From Treponema sp. (lineage in GTDB: Bacteria > Spirochaetota > Spirochaetia > Treponematales > Breznakiellaceae), in NCBI GenBank assembly GCA_031255615.1, contig JAIRSD010000163.1:1-10662 (forward strand): a DNA stretch of 10,662 nucleotides, in the 5' to 3' direction. The first letter of the stretch is position 1. Each line of letters starts with the position of its first letter. The position numbers were made by a program, and so were the translations under genes. This document shows positions 1 to 7,496 of this stretch, in pieces. The notes under the pieces are model-generated. The model was not told the DNA's origin. It searched no databases and worked only from the letters and a program-made list of their open reading frames with translations.

Positions 1-74
1 TTCATCCCTTCGTGTACCGTCGCGCCCCTTCGCGGTAACATTCCTGTTCCCGGCGGTTTAGGGTAAGCGCGGAA

Positions 75-1436
75 CTAATTCCTGAAGCTGTGGATAGGCG
101 CGGGGATCCGGCCGCCCCGGGCGATGAAGGGGCCGCTTTCCGCGGGATTTACCGGCATCACCGGGGCGCCTCCCAGGAGGCCGCCGAATTCGGCCCAGTC
201 GCCGGCCTTCTTGCCGGGAACGGGGATGAGTCTGACCGCGGTGGTCTTGTTGTTCACCATGCCGATAGCCATTTCGTCGGCGATGATGGCGCTGATGGTG
301 GAGACCGGGGTGTCGCCGGGAAGGGCGACCATGTCCAGGCCCACGGAACAGACGCTGGTCATGGCCTCCAGCTTGTCCAGGCTGACGGCGCCGGAGCGGA
401 CCGCCGCTACCATGCCTTCGTCCTCGGAGACGGGGATAAAGGCCCCGGAAAAGCCCCCCACATGGGTGGAGGCCATGACGCCCCCCTTTTTTACCATGTC
501 GGTAAGCATGGCCAGGGCGGCGGTGGTGCCGTGGGTTCCGGCGGCCCCCAGGCCCATTTCTTCCAGAATCCGGGCCACCGAGTCCCCGACCGCCGGGGTG
601 GGGGCCAGGGAAAGGTCCAGGATGCCGAAGGGGACTCCCAGGCGGCGGGCCGCTTCCATGCCCACAAGCTGGCCCATCCGGGTAATTTTGAAGGCGGTCT
701 TTTTGATGATGTCCGCCAGTTCGTCAAAGTTGGCGTCCCGGTGGGATTCCAGGGCGGCCTTGACCGCGCCGGGGCCGGAGACCCCCACGTTGAGGCAGCT
801 TTCCGCCTCGCCGGGGCCGTGGAAGGCCCCGGCCATGAAGGGGTTGTCCTCCGGGGCGTTGCAGAAGACCACGAGTTTGGCGCAGCCGATGCCGTCCCTG
901 TCGGCGGTGCGGGCGGCGGTTTCCTTGATTACCTCCCCCATGCGGGCCACGGCATCCATGTTGATGCCGCTTTTAGTGGAGGCCACATTCACCGACGCGC
1001 AGACCCGTGCGGTGCCGCTGAGGGCGGCGGGGATGCTGTCGATAAGGCGGCGGTCCCCCCGGGTGAAACCTTTTTGCACCAGGGCGGAAAAGCCCCCCAC
1101 AAAATCCACCCCCAGATCCAGGGCGGTCTGATCCAGCAGGGCGGCGTAGGGGGCGTAGTCTTCGTCCCCGGAGGCGGCGGCCACCAGGGCGACAGGGCTT
1201 ACGGCAAGCCGCTTGTTGATGATGGGGATGCCGTATTCGGTTTCAATCTCCGCGCCGACCTTGACCAGGGGGCCGGCGATTCGGAGAAGTTTTTCCCGGA
1301 TCCGGCGGCGGGTTTCCGCGCCGGATCCGGCGGCGCAGTCCAGGAGGGAGACCCCCAGGGTAATGGCCCGGATGTCCAGCTTGTAGCGCAGGAACATATC
1401 CACTGTTTCTTTTATCTCAAAGGGCGTAAAAAGCAT
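75..1436 (-). CDS. PFL family protein (UPF0210 / DUF711)
   Basis: A 453-residue protein of the UPF0210 (DUF711) family, about the usual full length. The biochemical role is not established: the family is named for a structural relation to pyruvate formate-lyase, but I see no glycyl-radical motif here. Family-like conserved stretches are [12 protein letters not shown] (about residues 218-229), [10 protein letters not shown] (250-259), [13 protein letters not shown] (274-286), GTHGTTAA (300-307), [16 protein letters not shown] (327-342) and [15 protein letters not shown] (395-409). There is no signal peptide or membrane segment, so it is probably cytoplasmic. The ATG is preceded by TAAGG with about 9 bases spacing. 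It is the last gene of the leftward operon, 23 bases after the ACT-domain gene. That pairing recurs in other bacteria (for example the adjacent pneumococcal SP_0238/SP_0239) and suggests the ACT protein senses a small ligand for this one. The family call is firm; function is unknown. Confidence 0.93.
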   Translation of the reverse strand: MLFTPFEIKETVDMFLRYKLDIRAITLGVSLLDCAAGSGAETRRRIREKLLRIAGPLVKVGAEIETEYGIPIINKRLAVSPVALVAAASGDEDYAPYAALLDQTALDLGVDFVGGFSALVQKGFTRGDRRLIDSIPAALSGTARVCASVNVASTKSGINMDAVARMGEVIKETAARTADRDGIGCAKLVVFCNAPEDNPFMAGAFHGPGEAESCLNVGVSGPGAVKAALESHRDANFDELADIIKKTAFKITRMGQLVGMEAARRLGVPFGILDLSLAPTPAVGDSVARILEEMGLGAAGTHGTTAALAMLTDMVKKGGVMASTHVGGFSGAFIPVSEDEGMVAAVRSGAVSLDKLEAMTSVCSVGLDMVALPGDTPVSTISAIIADEMAIGMVNNKTTAVRLIPVPGKKAGDWAEFGGLLGGAPVMPVNPAESGPFIARGGRIPAPIHSFRN

Positions 1437-1459
1437 GGTTGGCCGCCTTAGGACAGGGT

Positions 1460-1729
1460 TTAGATGCGGTGCATGGCGCTGAAGACTTTCTCATGCATCA
1501 GGCTGATGGAGACCCCCAGGGATTCCCCCAGGACGCCGAGATCCCTTTTTACGGTCTCCAGGGGGACGGAGGAGGAGGAAAGATCGGCCATCATCATCAT
1601 GACGAAGCTGCCCGACAGAATCGTCTGGCTTATATCCTTGATGTTGATGTTCCGTTCCGCGAGGAAGGCGGACACCCGGGCGATGAGGCCGACCTTATCG
1701 CTCCCTACCACGGTGATGATGACGTTCAT
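1460..1729 (-). CDS. ACT domain-containing protein (UPF0237)
   Basis: A small 89-residue protein consisting of one ACT domain, the usual length for UPF0237. It starts [20 protein letters not shown], the first ACT strand followed by the ligand-loop/helix motif (DKVG at 11-14). A second predicted strand around [10 protein letters not shown] (41-50) and a C-terminal helix ending [11 protein letters not shown] complete the fold. ACT domains usually bind amino acids or similar small molecules; the ligand here cannot be read from sequence. The ATG overlaps the stop of the upstream AI-2E permease gene as ATGA, which favours translational coupling. A GGGGGA stretch lies just upstream of the start. 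The UPF0210 gene follows after 23 bases, its standard partner. It resembles GcvR-like single-ACT regulators, but there is no glycine-cleavage gene nearby to support that role. Confidence 0.93.
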   Translation of the reverse strand: MNVIITVVGSDKVGLIARVSAFLAERNINIKDISQTILSGSFVMMMMADLSSSSVPLETVKRDLGVLGESLGVSISLMHEKVFSAMHRI

Positions 1730-2961
1730 AAATCGTCCCCCGGTTTAGCTTTGATTTTGTGTTCGTTCAGGAATAGATCCAGGACGGTGAGAAAGAGGAT
1801 GACGAAGATGGGCCCCAGGATGAGGCCGTTGAATCCGTAGACGGTGACCCCGCCTAGGATGGCAAAAAAGATGATGAGGGGGTGGAGCTGGATCCGGTCC
1901 TTAAGGAACATGGGCCGCAGTATGTTGTCCAGGAGGGAGATGAAGAATCCCGAAACGATGAGAAAGAGGATTCCCCCCGCCAGGTCGCCGGAGATGATGC
2001 GGATGAGTCCCAGGGGCAGCCAGACCAGGCCCCCGCCGATCATGGGGATGAAGACGCAGATAAAGGTGACCATCGCCAGGATCAGGGCCCCCTTTACGTT
2101 GAAGACGACGAAGACGATGTAGGCCATGACGGACTGAATCAGGGACACCATGATGTAGCCGAAGAAAAGGCTCCGGGTGATGTCCATGAATTTAGCGGTA
2201 AGGGTCTTGATGTACTCACGGCGGATGGGGATGGAACCCAGAACCAGCCGGGAGAGGTAGGGGCCGTCGGCGTAGAGGAAAAACAGGGTAAAGACCAGCA
2301 TCACCATGCCGACCAGGAAGGAACCCACATTCCGGGCTAGCCGGGTGCTGATGGAAAAAAGCCGCTGCATACTGGAATTGATCAGCTCGATAAGGCGGGT
2401 CTCGATCTCTTTTCCGGTGATTGCGATTTGGCCGTTGGAAATATCGCGGACGAAGGCGGAGGCGTTCTCGGAAAGTTCCCGCACGGTATCGGGCTGTTCG
2501 TTGAAAAAATCCCGCAGATACCGGGTTAATTCCATGATTTGCCGGGAAAAGGCGGAGGCGATAAAGGTGAGGGGGAAGAGGATGACGAGCGCCGTCCCCA
2601 GGGCGAAGCATACGGCCCAGAGGTTTTTTTTGATCCGTCCGGAGATTTTGGAAAAATCGAGGCTGCGGATAAGCCGGTGGTGGAGGGGGCTTACCAGCAC
2701 ATAAAGGAGTACGGACCAGAGGAGGACCGAAAAGAAGGGGGCGAAAAGCCGGCATACCAGGATGAACAAAAGTATGAGGATGGCGGCGAAGACCAGAGTC
2801 TGGATCGGCGGAAGGTTGAATCCCCAGCCCCGTTCCGGGGATTCTTCCTGCCGCGGGGGGGGGAGTCCTCCGGCGGGGGGCGGGATCACATCCTCCGGGG
2901 ATTCCACGGAAGATCCGGGTTCTTTCCCGGGGGCGGCCGGGATTCGGGGGAAATCGCTCAT
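1726..2961 (-). CDS. AI-2E family transporter / PerM-type permease
   Basis: A 411-residue polytopic inner-membrane protein of the AI-2E transporter (PerM/TqsA-like) family. Hydrophobic segments are at roughly 53-71, 73-90, 113-135, 212-231, 262-285, 290-322, 327-345 and 361-397. A long soluble helical section sits at about 140-205, as is normal for the family. The family signature is the C-terminal DNILRPMFLKDRIQLHP (345-361) followed by the glycine-rich GGVTVYGFNGLILGPI (370-385). The first 50 residues are an unusual Pro/Glu/Gly-rich cytoplasmic extension ahead of the first membrane segment. Family members have been linked to AI-2 export, Na+/H+ antiport or other efflux, so the substrate is not assignable. 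It overlaps both neighbours by 4 bases (ATGA), the upstream TPR gene and the downstream ACT gene. With no luxS or lsr genes in view, quorum-sensing function should not be assumed. Confidence 0.92.
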   Translation of the reverse strand: MSDFPRIPAAPGKEPGSSVESPEDVIPPPAGGLPPPRQEESPERGWGFNLPPIQTLVFAAILILLFILVCRLFAPFFSVLLWSVLLYVLVSPLHHRLIRSLDFSKISGRIKKNLWAVCFALGTALVILFPLTFIASAFSRQIMELTRYLRDFFNEQPDTVRELSENASAFVRDISNGQIAITGKEIETRLIELINSSMQRLFSISTRLARNVGSFLVGMVMLVFTLFFLYADGPYLSRLVLGSIPIRREYIKTLTAKFMDITRSLFFGYIMVSLIQSVMAYIVFVVFNVKGALILAMVTFICVFIPMIGGGLVWLPLGLIRIISGDLAGGILFLIVSGFFISLLDNILRPMFLKDRIQLHPLIIFFAILGGVTVYGFNGLILGPIFVILFLTVLDLFLNEHKIKAKPGDDL

Positions 2962-4988
2962 AGGGCCGCCAGTATCCGTTCCGCCTCGGCGCTGCCGGGG
3001 TGGCCGGGGTTCCGGTTAAGAAGATCCTGGAGGTAGACCCTGGCGGTCTCCGCCTCCCCCAGGCTGACACAGGTTTTGCCTAATTCCAACATGGCCTCCC
3101 AGTTATCTTTTTCCAGCCGCAGGAAATCCCGGTAGGTGTCCCGGGCCCTGTCCAGTTTTCCGGCCCCCACATAGGCCCGGGCCAGGTTCAACCGCACGGT
3201 CCGGTAGTTGGGATCCTGGGCCAGGGCCCTCTCGTAGTAGTGGAGGCTCTCGTCCCAGCGTTCCTCGCTGGCGTACACCGCCCCCAGGTTGTTGTTTACG
3301 TCCGGGTTGTTCGGTTCCGCCTTGTAGGCTTCGGTGAGGAATTTCAGGGCCTCCGTGGGGAGGCCGTTTTCCAGACAGATGCGGCCCAGGTTGATTCGGG
3401 GTTTCACGTAGCCGGGGTCCAGGGCGGCGGCCTTGGTGTAGGCGGCGACCGCCTTTTCCTGGTCCCCCGCGCCTTCCCGGGCCTGGCCCAGGGTGTAAAG
3501 GTAGGCGGCGTTTCCCGGGGCCTTATCGACCGCCCGCTGGATGTAGAGCGCCGCCTCCTGGGGCTTATTCAGGCCCAGTTTTACGATGGCCATATTGTAG
3601 TTCGTCAGGTCGTGATCCGCGTCCACGGCCAGGGCCCGGCTGAACAGGGATTCCGCGGCCGGGAAGTCCCCCATGCCGCTCTGGAGGGTGCCGAATTCCC
3701 GGAGGGAGGCCAGGTCCCCGCTGTTGTGGCGCAGGGCGGAATCGAAGGCGGCGGCGGCCCCGGCGCTGTCCCCTTTGGCGGAGAGGATGCGGCCGATTTC
3801 CCGGTAGGCGGCGGTGTAGTCGCTTTTCAGGGACACGGCCCGGCGGTAGGCGGCCAGGGCTTCGTCCTGGCGGCCCAGGGCCCGCAGCCCTCCCCCCAGG
3901 TTGTACCAGGCGGTTTCCAATTCGGGCCGCAGCCGGGTAACGGTCTCAAAGGCCTGCCGGGCATCGACGTAGCGGCGGTTGGAGAATTGGGTCCTCCCCA
4001 ACTCGAAGCTGTAGACGTAGTTTTCCGGCTCCAGCCGCACCGCCTCCTTGAGTTCCGCCGCGGCGATATCCATTTGCCGGAGATCCCGGTATATCTTCCC
4101 CTGGGTAAAATGGGGCAGCGCCGCCTGGGGGTCCGCCTCCGTGGCCAAGTGGGCCTCCTTCCTGGCCTGGGTCAGGAGGTAATCCCGGGTTTCCTTGTCC
4201 AGGCCGCTATGCCGGACGGAGGCTTCGTACCAGGCTTCCGCCGCCTCCCCCCGTTTTTGGGATTCGAAACGCCGTTCGTCGGGGGGAAAGCGGGAATAGG
4301 CGTCCGCAAAGGCCGCCTCCGCCTGGGAGAATTCCCCCCGGTCCAGGTGCTGCCGGCCCTGGGAGATCAGATCGTTGACGGCCCGCATCTTCGCCTGCTT
4401 TTCCGCGGAAAGGCGGGCTATTTCCGCTTCCTCCGCCCGGCGGCGTTCGGCTTCCGCCTCGGCGGCGGCCCGGCGTTCCGATTCCGCCGCGGCCTGGGAT
4501 TCCGCCAGTTCTTCTTCCCGGCGGCGGCGCTCCTCATCGGCCCGGCGCTGCCGCTCCTCATTGGCCAGGCGGCGTTCCTCGTTGGCGAGGCGGCGCTCCT
4601 CCTCTTTGAGGGGGTCCATTGCCGCGGCGCCGGAGGCCAGGGTCTGGGCCAGTTCGCGGGCCAGTTGTTCCGCCGCCGCCGCCCGTTCGGCGGCGAGGGC
4701 CGTTTCCTTATCATCCCCGGCGGCGGCGGAGCGGGAATCCTGTATGGCCCGGTCCCGGAGTTCCCGGGCCTCCTGATCGGCGGTGTTCGCTATGAGGAGG
4801 CCGTCCAAAATATCCATGGCCCGGCCGTACTCCCCGGCTTCGATGTACTCCAGGGCCAGGGTGAGTTTGTTCTGCCGGAGATCCCTGCCGGGTCCGCCGA
4901 GGGTCCGGGCCAGGAAGAAAATCCCCGCCCCCAGGGCGATAAGCCCCAGGGAAACGCCGATGATGATGACTATTCGTTTCCGGTTCAT
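2958..4988 (-). CDS. Membrane-anchored coiled-coil / TPR repeat protein
   Basis: A 676-residue protein with three clear parts. An N-terminal membrane anchor covers about residues 5-27 after MNRKR; there is no cleavage site or lipobox. A Glu/Arg/Ala-rich coiled coil covers about 93-202 and includes two exact RRLANEE heptads in tandem (132-138 and 139-145). From about 203 to the end there is a long TPR array, with units such as WYNLGGGLRALGRQDEALAAY (361-381, core shown only in part elsewhere) and motifs with the W/Y-L-G-Y-A-P spacing. TPR arrays are protein-binding scaffolds; after a single N-terminal anchor this one probably lies outside the cytoplasmic membrane. The start is supported by AGAGGAG 9 bases upstream. 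It begins 14 bases after the upstream TPR gene and overlaps the permease gene by ATGA. It likely acts as an envelope scaffold, but its partner is unknown. Confidence 0.9.
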   Translation of the reverse strand: MNRKRIVIIIGVSLGLIALGAGIFFLARTLGGPGRDLRQNKLTLALEYIEAGEYGRAMDILDGLLIANTADQEARELRDRAIQDSRSAAAGDDKETALAAERAAAAEQLARELAQTLASGAAAMDPLKEEERRLANEERRLANEERQRRADEERRRREEELAESQAAAESERRAAAEAEAERRRAEEAEIARLSAEKQAKMRAVNDLISQGRQHLDRGEFSQAEAAFADAYSRFPPDERRFESQKRGEAAEAWYEASVRHSGLDKETRDYLLTQARKEAHLATEADPQAALPHFTQGKIYRDLRQMDIAAAELKEAVRLEPENYVYSFELGRTQFSNRRYVDARQAFETVTRLRPELETAWYNLGGGLRALGRQDEALAAYRRAVSLKSDYTAAYREIGRILSAKGDSAGAAAAFDSALRHNSGDLASLREFGTLQSGMGDFPAAESLFSRALAVDADHDLTNYNMAIVKLGLNKPQEAALYIQRAVDKAPGNAAYLYTLGQAREGAGDQEKAVAAYTKAAALDPGYVKPRINLGRICLENGLPTEALKFLTEAYKAEPNNPDVNNNLGAVYASEERWDESLHYYERALAQDPNYRTVRLNLARAYVGAGKLDRARDTYRDFLRLEKDNWEAMLELGKTCVSLGEAETARVYLQDLLNRNPGHPGSAEAERILAAL

Positions 4989-5002
4989 GATGTCGAACTC
5001 CT

Positions 5003-5755
5003 CTATTCCAACTCAAACTCGCCGTCGTAGCCCCGGATTTCTTCGCTCCCCGCGGAGGCCCCCCGGGTTTCTTCCGCCGCGGACTGGAGGGACTCGGAAA
5101 GCTCCCGCAGAAGGGCCTGCCGCCGGACTTCCGCCTCTTCCGCCAGGATGCGCTGCCGCTCGGCCTCCGCCGCGGCCCGCCGGTGTTCCCGTTCCGCCTC
5201 CTCCTCCGCCAGGATCCGCCGCCGTTCCTCGGCGGCGAATTCCGCCCGGACCATGGCGCAGAGCTGTTCGATCTGGGGCCGCTGGGGGGAGCGGGGTTCC
5301 AGGCTCAGGTAAAGATCGTAGTCCGGCAGGGCCTTCGCGGGGTCCCCCTGTTTCATCCGGAGATTCGCCCGGTTCAGGTAGGCGGGGCCGTAGGCGCTGT
5401 CGGCTTCGACGGCCCGGCTGTAAAATTCCTCCGCGTATTCGGCGTTTCCCTGGAGGAAGTAGAGGTTTCCCAGATTAAAGGCCACCCGGCTCGTCTCCTC
5501 CCCGGCCCGGGGCAGGATCTTCCGGTAGATCGCGACGGCGTCGTCCACGCGGTTAAGCTGCTGGTAGACGATTCCCAGGTACAGGTAGGGCTTCAGCGGG
5601 GCCGGGTCCCGGGCAACCGCCGTCTCCAGAAGGCCCAGGGCTTCCTGGGGTTTGTTCGCCATGAACAATTCTTCCCCCCGCTTGAAGCTGTCTTCCTGGG
5701 CGTTCAGGAGGACGAGGGGGAACAAAAGAACCGCGAAAAAGGCCGATTTATTCAC
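5003..5755 (-). CDS. Exported TPR / coiled-coil protein (GTG start)
   Basis: A 250-residue protein, first gene of the leftward operon. Residues 1-20 (MNKSAFFAVLLFPLVLLNAQ) look like a signal peptide with likely cleavage after Ala19; there is no cysteine for lipidation. Residues about 24-155 hold three to four TPR units (for example PYLYLGIVYQQLNRVDDAV at 56-74 and VAFNLGNLYFLQGNAEYAEE at 91-110). Residues about 170-230 form a charged Glu/Arg/Ala coiled coil with a repeated RILAEE, and the chain ends in an acidic GEFELE tail. The start codon is GTG; it is chosen because AAAGGGAG lies 7 bases upstream and the signal peptide begins exactly there. It has the same domain types as the next gene in reverse order (TPR then coil, versus coil then TPR), suggesting the two may interact. 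It probably acts in the periplasm; partner unknown. Confidence 0.87.
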   Translation of the reverse strand: MNKSAFFAVLLFPLVLLNAQEDSFKRGEELFMANKPQEALGLLETAVARDPAPLKPYLYLGIVYQQLNRVDDAVAIYRKILPRAGEETSRVAFNLGNLYFLQGNAEYAEEFYSRAVEADSAYGPAYLNRANLRMKQGDPAKALPDYDLYLSLEPRSPQRPQIEQLCAMVRAEFAAEERRRILAEEEAEREHRRAAAEAERQRILAEEAEVRRQALLRELSESLQSAAEETRGASAGSEEIRGYDGEFELE

Positions 5756-5767
5756 AGCAACTCTCCC

Positions 5768-5796
5768 TTTATATCGTGTTTTCGGGGCCCTTTCAA
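5768..5796 (-). promoter_or_regulatory. Sigma70-type promoter for the leftward operon
   Basis: On the minus strand, TTGAAA (5791-5796) and TATAAA (5768-5773) are separated by exactly 17 bases, close to the sigma70 consensus. The -10 element ends 12 bases before the GTG start, so transcription would begin only about 4-6 bases upstream of it and would exclude the Shine-Dalgarno sequence. Either the mRNA is nearly leaderless or a promoter further upstream is also used. Confidence 0.6.
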
Positions 5797-5827
5797 CATT
5801 TCCGTCTTGAAAGCGGCTTTATCCGCA

Positions 5828-5952
5828 GCGGGGTCTCATGCCCCGCCCCCTGGGGGGTTGGAAACGGCGCGTTTACAAGACAGCCCGCCGTTTGCGGCGG
5901 GGCGCTTCATTGAGCGTCCGGCCCCGGGCCGATTGTTTCGCGGACCGGCGCG
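5828..5952. repeat. GC-rich hairpin cluster
   Basis: Contains GCGGGG/CCCCGC (5828-5833 and 5841-5846, 7-base loop), CCCGCCG/CGGCGGG (5884-5890 and 5895-5901, 4-base loop), the palindrome GGCCCCGGGCC (5920-5930) and a weak CGCG pair (5939-5942 and 5949-5952) ahead of TTTTTT. The first hairpin resembles the GCGGGG...CCCCGC arm pair of the chain at 6116-6342, so this may be a diverged relative. Confidence 0.5.
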
Positions 5953-6115
5953 TTTTTTAAAGAAGTCCCTCCGTCATGCCGTCCGCGCAACAAAAGGCTA
6001 TGATAAGTGTACACCGGCGGGCGGGAAAAAACATGAGGGCTGCCGGGAAACCGCAGTTCCCCATTGAAAAATTTTAATTTCCCAACAAGCACCGTTTAAA
6101 AACAACGAAAAACGG

Positions 6116-6342
6116 GGATTCCCCTGGGGAATCCGCCCACAAACGGGGGCCGGGGCATGAGTTTTCGCGGGGCGAAAACTCGTAAGCGGGAAAGCGCGGC
6201 GCCCCGCCGGAGCGCAAAACGGCAGGGACGCCGTTTTGCGCCCGCGCAAGGGATAGAAGCGGTATCCTTTTGCCCGGTCCGCCGGGCAAAAGGATTTAAG
6301 CGGATAGCCCGGTCCCCGCCGGAGGCGGGGATGCGCCCCGCA
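6116..6342. repeat. Hairpin-chain repeat element, copy 1
   Basis: Five consecutive dyads: GGATTCC/GGAATCC (6116-6122 and 6128-6134); GAGTTTTCGC/GCGAAAACTC (6159-6168 and 6172-6181); GCGCAAAACGGC/GCCGTTTTGCGC (6212-6223 and 6230-6241); ATCCTTTTGCCCGG with its exact complement (6264-6277 and 6282-6295); and TCCCCGCC/GGCGGGGA (6313-6320 and 6324-6331). Stems are perfect, with loops of 3-6 bases. The linkers after the second, third and fourth carry a recurring AAGCGG (about 6184, 6258 and 6298). No stem ends in a T-run, so these are not ordinary terminators. Two modules (6212-6259 and 6302-6338) recur in inverted orientation at 10128-10267. Confidence 0.85.
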
Positions 6343-6444
6343 TAAGACGAGGACGCAGTACTTCCGGCTTGCGGCGGGGCTCCGGAAGGGCTGGAGGGCC
6401 CGAAGACCGGACGCGCGGCCTGTTCCGGGTTTCTTGTCTGAAAA

Positions 6445-6473
6445 TTGCTGGACCTCTACAAATAATATACGAT
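6445..6473 (+). promoter_or_regulatory. Candidate promoter for the rightward operon
   Basis: TTGCTG (6445-6450), a 17-base spacer, then TACGAT (6468-6473), in the only AT-rich stretch directly upstream of the TPR gene. This leaves about 20 bases of leader with the AAAGGAG site inside it. An alternative pair is TTGTCT (6434-6439) with TACAAA (6457-6462), also 17 bases apart; I cannot choose firmly between them. Confidence 0.45.
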
Positions 6474-6499
6474 AATTGAATAAACTGGAAAGGAGATTT

Positions 6500-7486
6500 A
6501 TGACCAGGGCTCTCGGTTTAATCATCGTCCTCGCCGCCGGCGTGGCTTTTCTTTTTGCGGTTATTGTGCGGCAGTTGATTTTTCCCCGGCGGGTGGAGGC
6601 GCTGGAGGCGCTCATCAAGCAGGGGAAGACCCAGACGGCTATCAGCGCGGCCCGGCGGCTGGTGGCGAAGGATCCGAAGAACGCGGAGGCCCATTACTAT
6701 CTGGGGATGGCTTACCGGGCGGAGAAGAGGGACGAGGAGGCTTACCAGGAATTCAAGCTGCTTAACCGGATGAGCATCCAGAGGAAGCTGATTCCCGAGG
6801 CGGTCTACCGGCAGACTCTGGCGCAGCTTTACGAGGCCCACGGGGAGGGGGAGGAGGCGCTTAAGGAGTATCTGCTTCTTATCAAGCTGGCGCCGCGGCG
6901 GGGGGAATTTTATCTTCAGGCGGGGAAGCTCTTTGCCGGCCGGGGGAAGATGGACAGCGCCCGGGAATACCTTTTGAAGGCGGCGGAGCTGTCTCCCAAT
7001 GACGGGAACACCTACTATGAATTGGGAATTTTATGTTATAAAGAGAGGAGGGCCCCGGAGGCGAAGGCGGCTTTGGAGCGGGCCCTCCGTCTTCAAAGGG
7101 AGGATGAGCAGGCCCGGACCTGGTTCTACCTGGGGAAGCTGCAAAAGGACGTAAAGGACTACGGCGGCGCCCTGGATTCTTTTGAGAAGGCCGCCCGGGA
7201 CGGCGAATTCCAGGTTCGGGCCCTGGTGGAAAAGGGGGGCTGCTACATGGCCCAGAACGATATGCGCCGGGCCGTCCGGGATCTTGAGCGGGCGGTGGAG
7301 AATATTAAGAACGAGGGGGACGGCGACGGCCTCTCCGCCCGGTATTTTCTGGGGCTCTGCTATGAGAAGGAGGGAGATATTAACAAGGCGGTGGTCCAAT
7401 GGGAGCTGGTGTATGCTCAGAGGCGGGGCTTTAAGGATGTGGGGAAAAAGCTTTCCCAGTACATGCTTGACAACGCGGCCCGGTAG
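6500..7486 (+). CDS. Membrane-anchored TPR repeat protein
   Basis: A 328-residue protein, first gene of the rightward operon. Residues about 5-27 form one hydrophobic anchor ending at basic RR (30-31). The rest is a helical array of about seven TPR-like units, including AEAHYYLGMAYRAEKRDEEA (62-81), NTYYELGILCYKERRAPEA (170-188), ARTWFYLGKLQKDVKDYGGA (205-224) and SARYFLGLCYEKEGDINKA (279-297). The ATG is preceded by AAAGGAG about 4 bases away, the only good ribosome-binding site in this operon. An in-frame TTG at 6476 would add eight residues (MNKLERRF) but has no Shine-Dalgarno sequence, so I prefer the ATG. The phosphoesterase gene follows after 10 bases. TPR arrays bind proteins; this one probably tethers a complex to the membrane. 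It is related in style, not clearly in sequence, to the two TPR proteins of the leftward operon. Confidence 0.87.
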   Translation: MTRALGLIIVLAAGVAFLFAVIVRQLIFPRRVEALEALIKQGKTQTAISAARRLVAKDPKNAEAHYYLGMAYRAEKRDEEAYQEFKLLNRMSIQRKLIPEAVYRQTLAQLYEAHGEGEEALKEYLLLIKLAPRRGEFYLQAGKLFAGRGKMDSAREYLLKAAELSPNDGNTYYELGILCYKERRAPEAKAALERALRLQREDEQARTWFYLGKLQKDVKDYGGALDSFEKAARDGEFQVRALVEKGGCYMAQNDMRRAVRDLERAVENIKNEGDGDGLSARYFLGLCYEKEGDINKAVVQWELVYAQRRGFKDVGKKLSQYMLDNAAR

Positions 7487-7496
7487 CTGATCTCCC

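Larger units (their letters stand above)
5756..6499. other. Divergent intergenic region, hairpin-rich, no gene seen
   Basis: A 744-base stretch between two divergent operons. In order: the leftward promoter; a GC-rich hairpin cluster (about 5828-5952); a short block richer in A and T with an ATTGAAAAATTTTAATTT core (6063-6080); a chain of strong hairpins (6116-6342); a weaker 7 bp dyad CTTCCGG/CCGGAAG (6361-6367 and 6382-6388); and the rightward promoter. Open frames exist on both strands but lack ribosome-binding sites, run through the hairpins and have repeat-like composition, so I call no gene. A non-coding RNA cannot be excluded. Confidence 0.7.

Noticed and set aside
1..74. Start of a sixth gene after the UPF0210 gene (minus-strand ATG at 39-41)
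   Set aside because: Only about 13 codons are visible and the purine-rich stretch abuts the ATG; too little to support a gene.
90..1451. Long plus-strand open frame opposite the UPF0210 gene
   Set aside because: Gly/His/Gln-rich composition and no recognisable domain; it is a GC-driven shadow of the well-supported minus-strand gene.
1726..2961. AI-2 exporter role for the permease
   Set aside because: The family name is historical and covers several transport activities; no luxS or lsr gene is in view.
3240..5030. 596-codon plus-strand open frame opposite the large TPR gene
   Set aside because: Low-complexity antisense of a TPR/coiled-coil gene; the minus strand has clear TPR motifs, a membrane anchor and a ribosome-binding site.
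5939..5958. Rho-independent terminator ending in TTTTTT
   Set aside because: Only a 4 bp stem and no plus-strand gene upstream for it to end.
6116..6342. CRISPR array
   Set aside because: The units are dyads of different sequence, without identical direct repeats separated by constant-length spacers, and no cas gene is present.
5907..6618. Minus-strand open frames across the intergenic region
   Set aside because: No ribosome-binding sites, they run through the hairpin chain, and one would overlap the start of the rightward operon. A shared peptide with the 10071-10343 frame comes from the repeat, not from a gene family.
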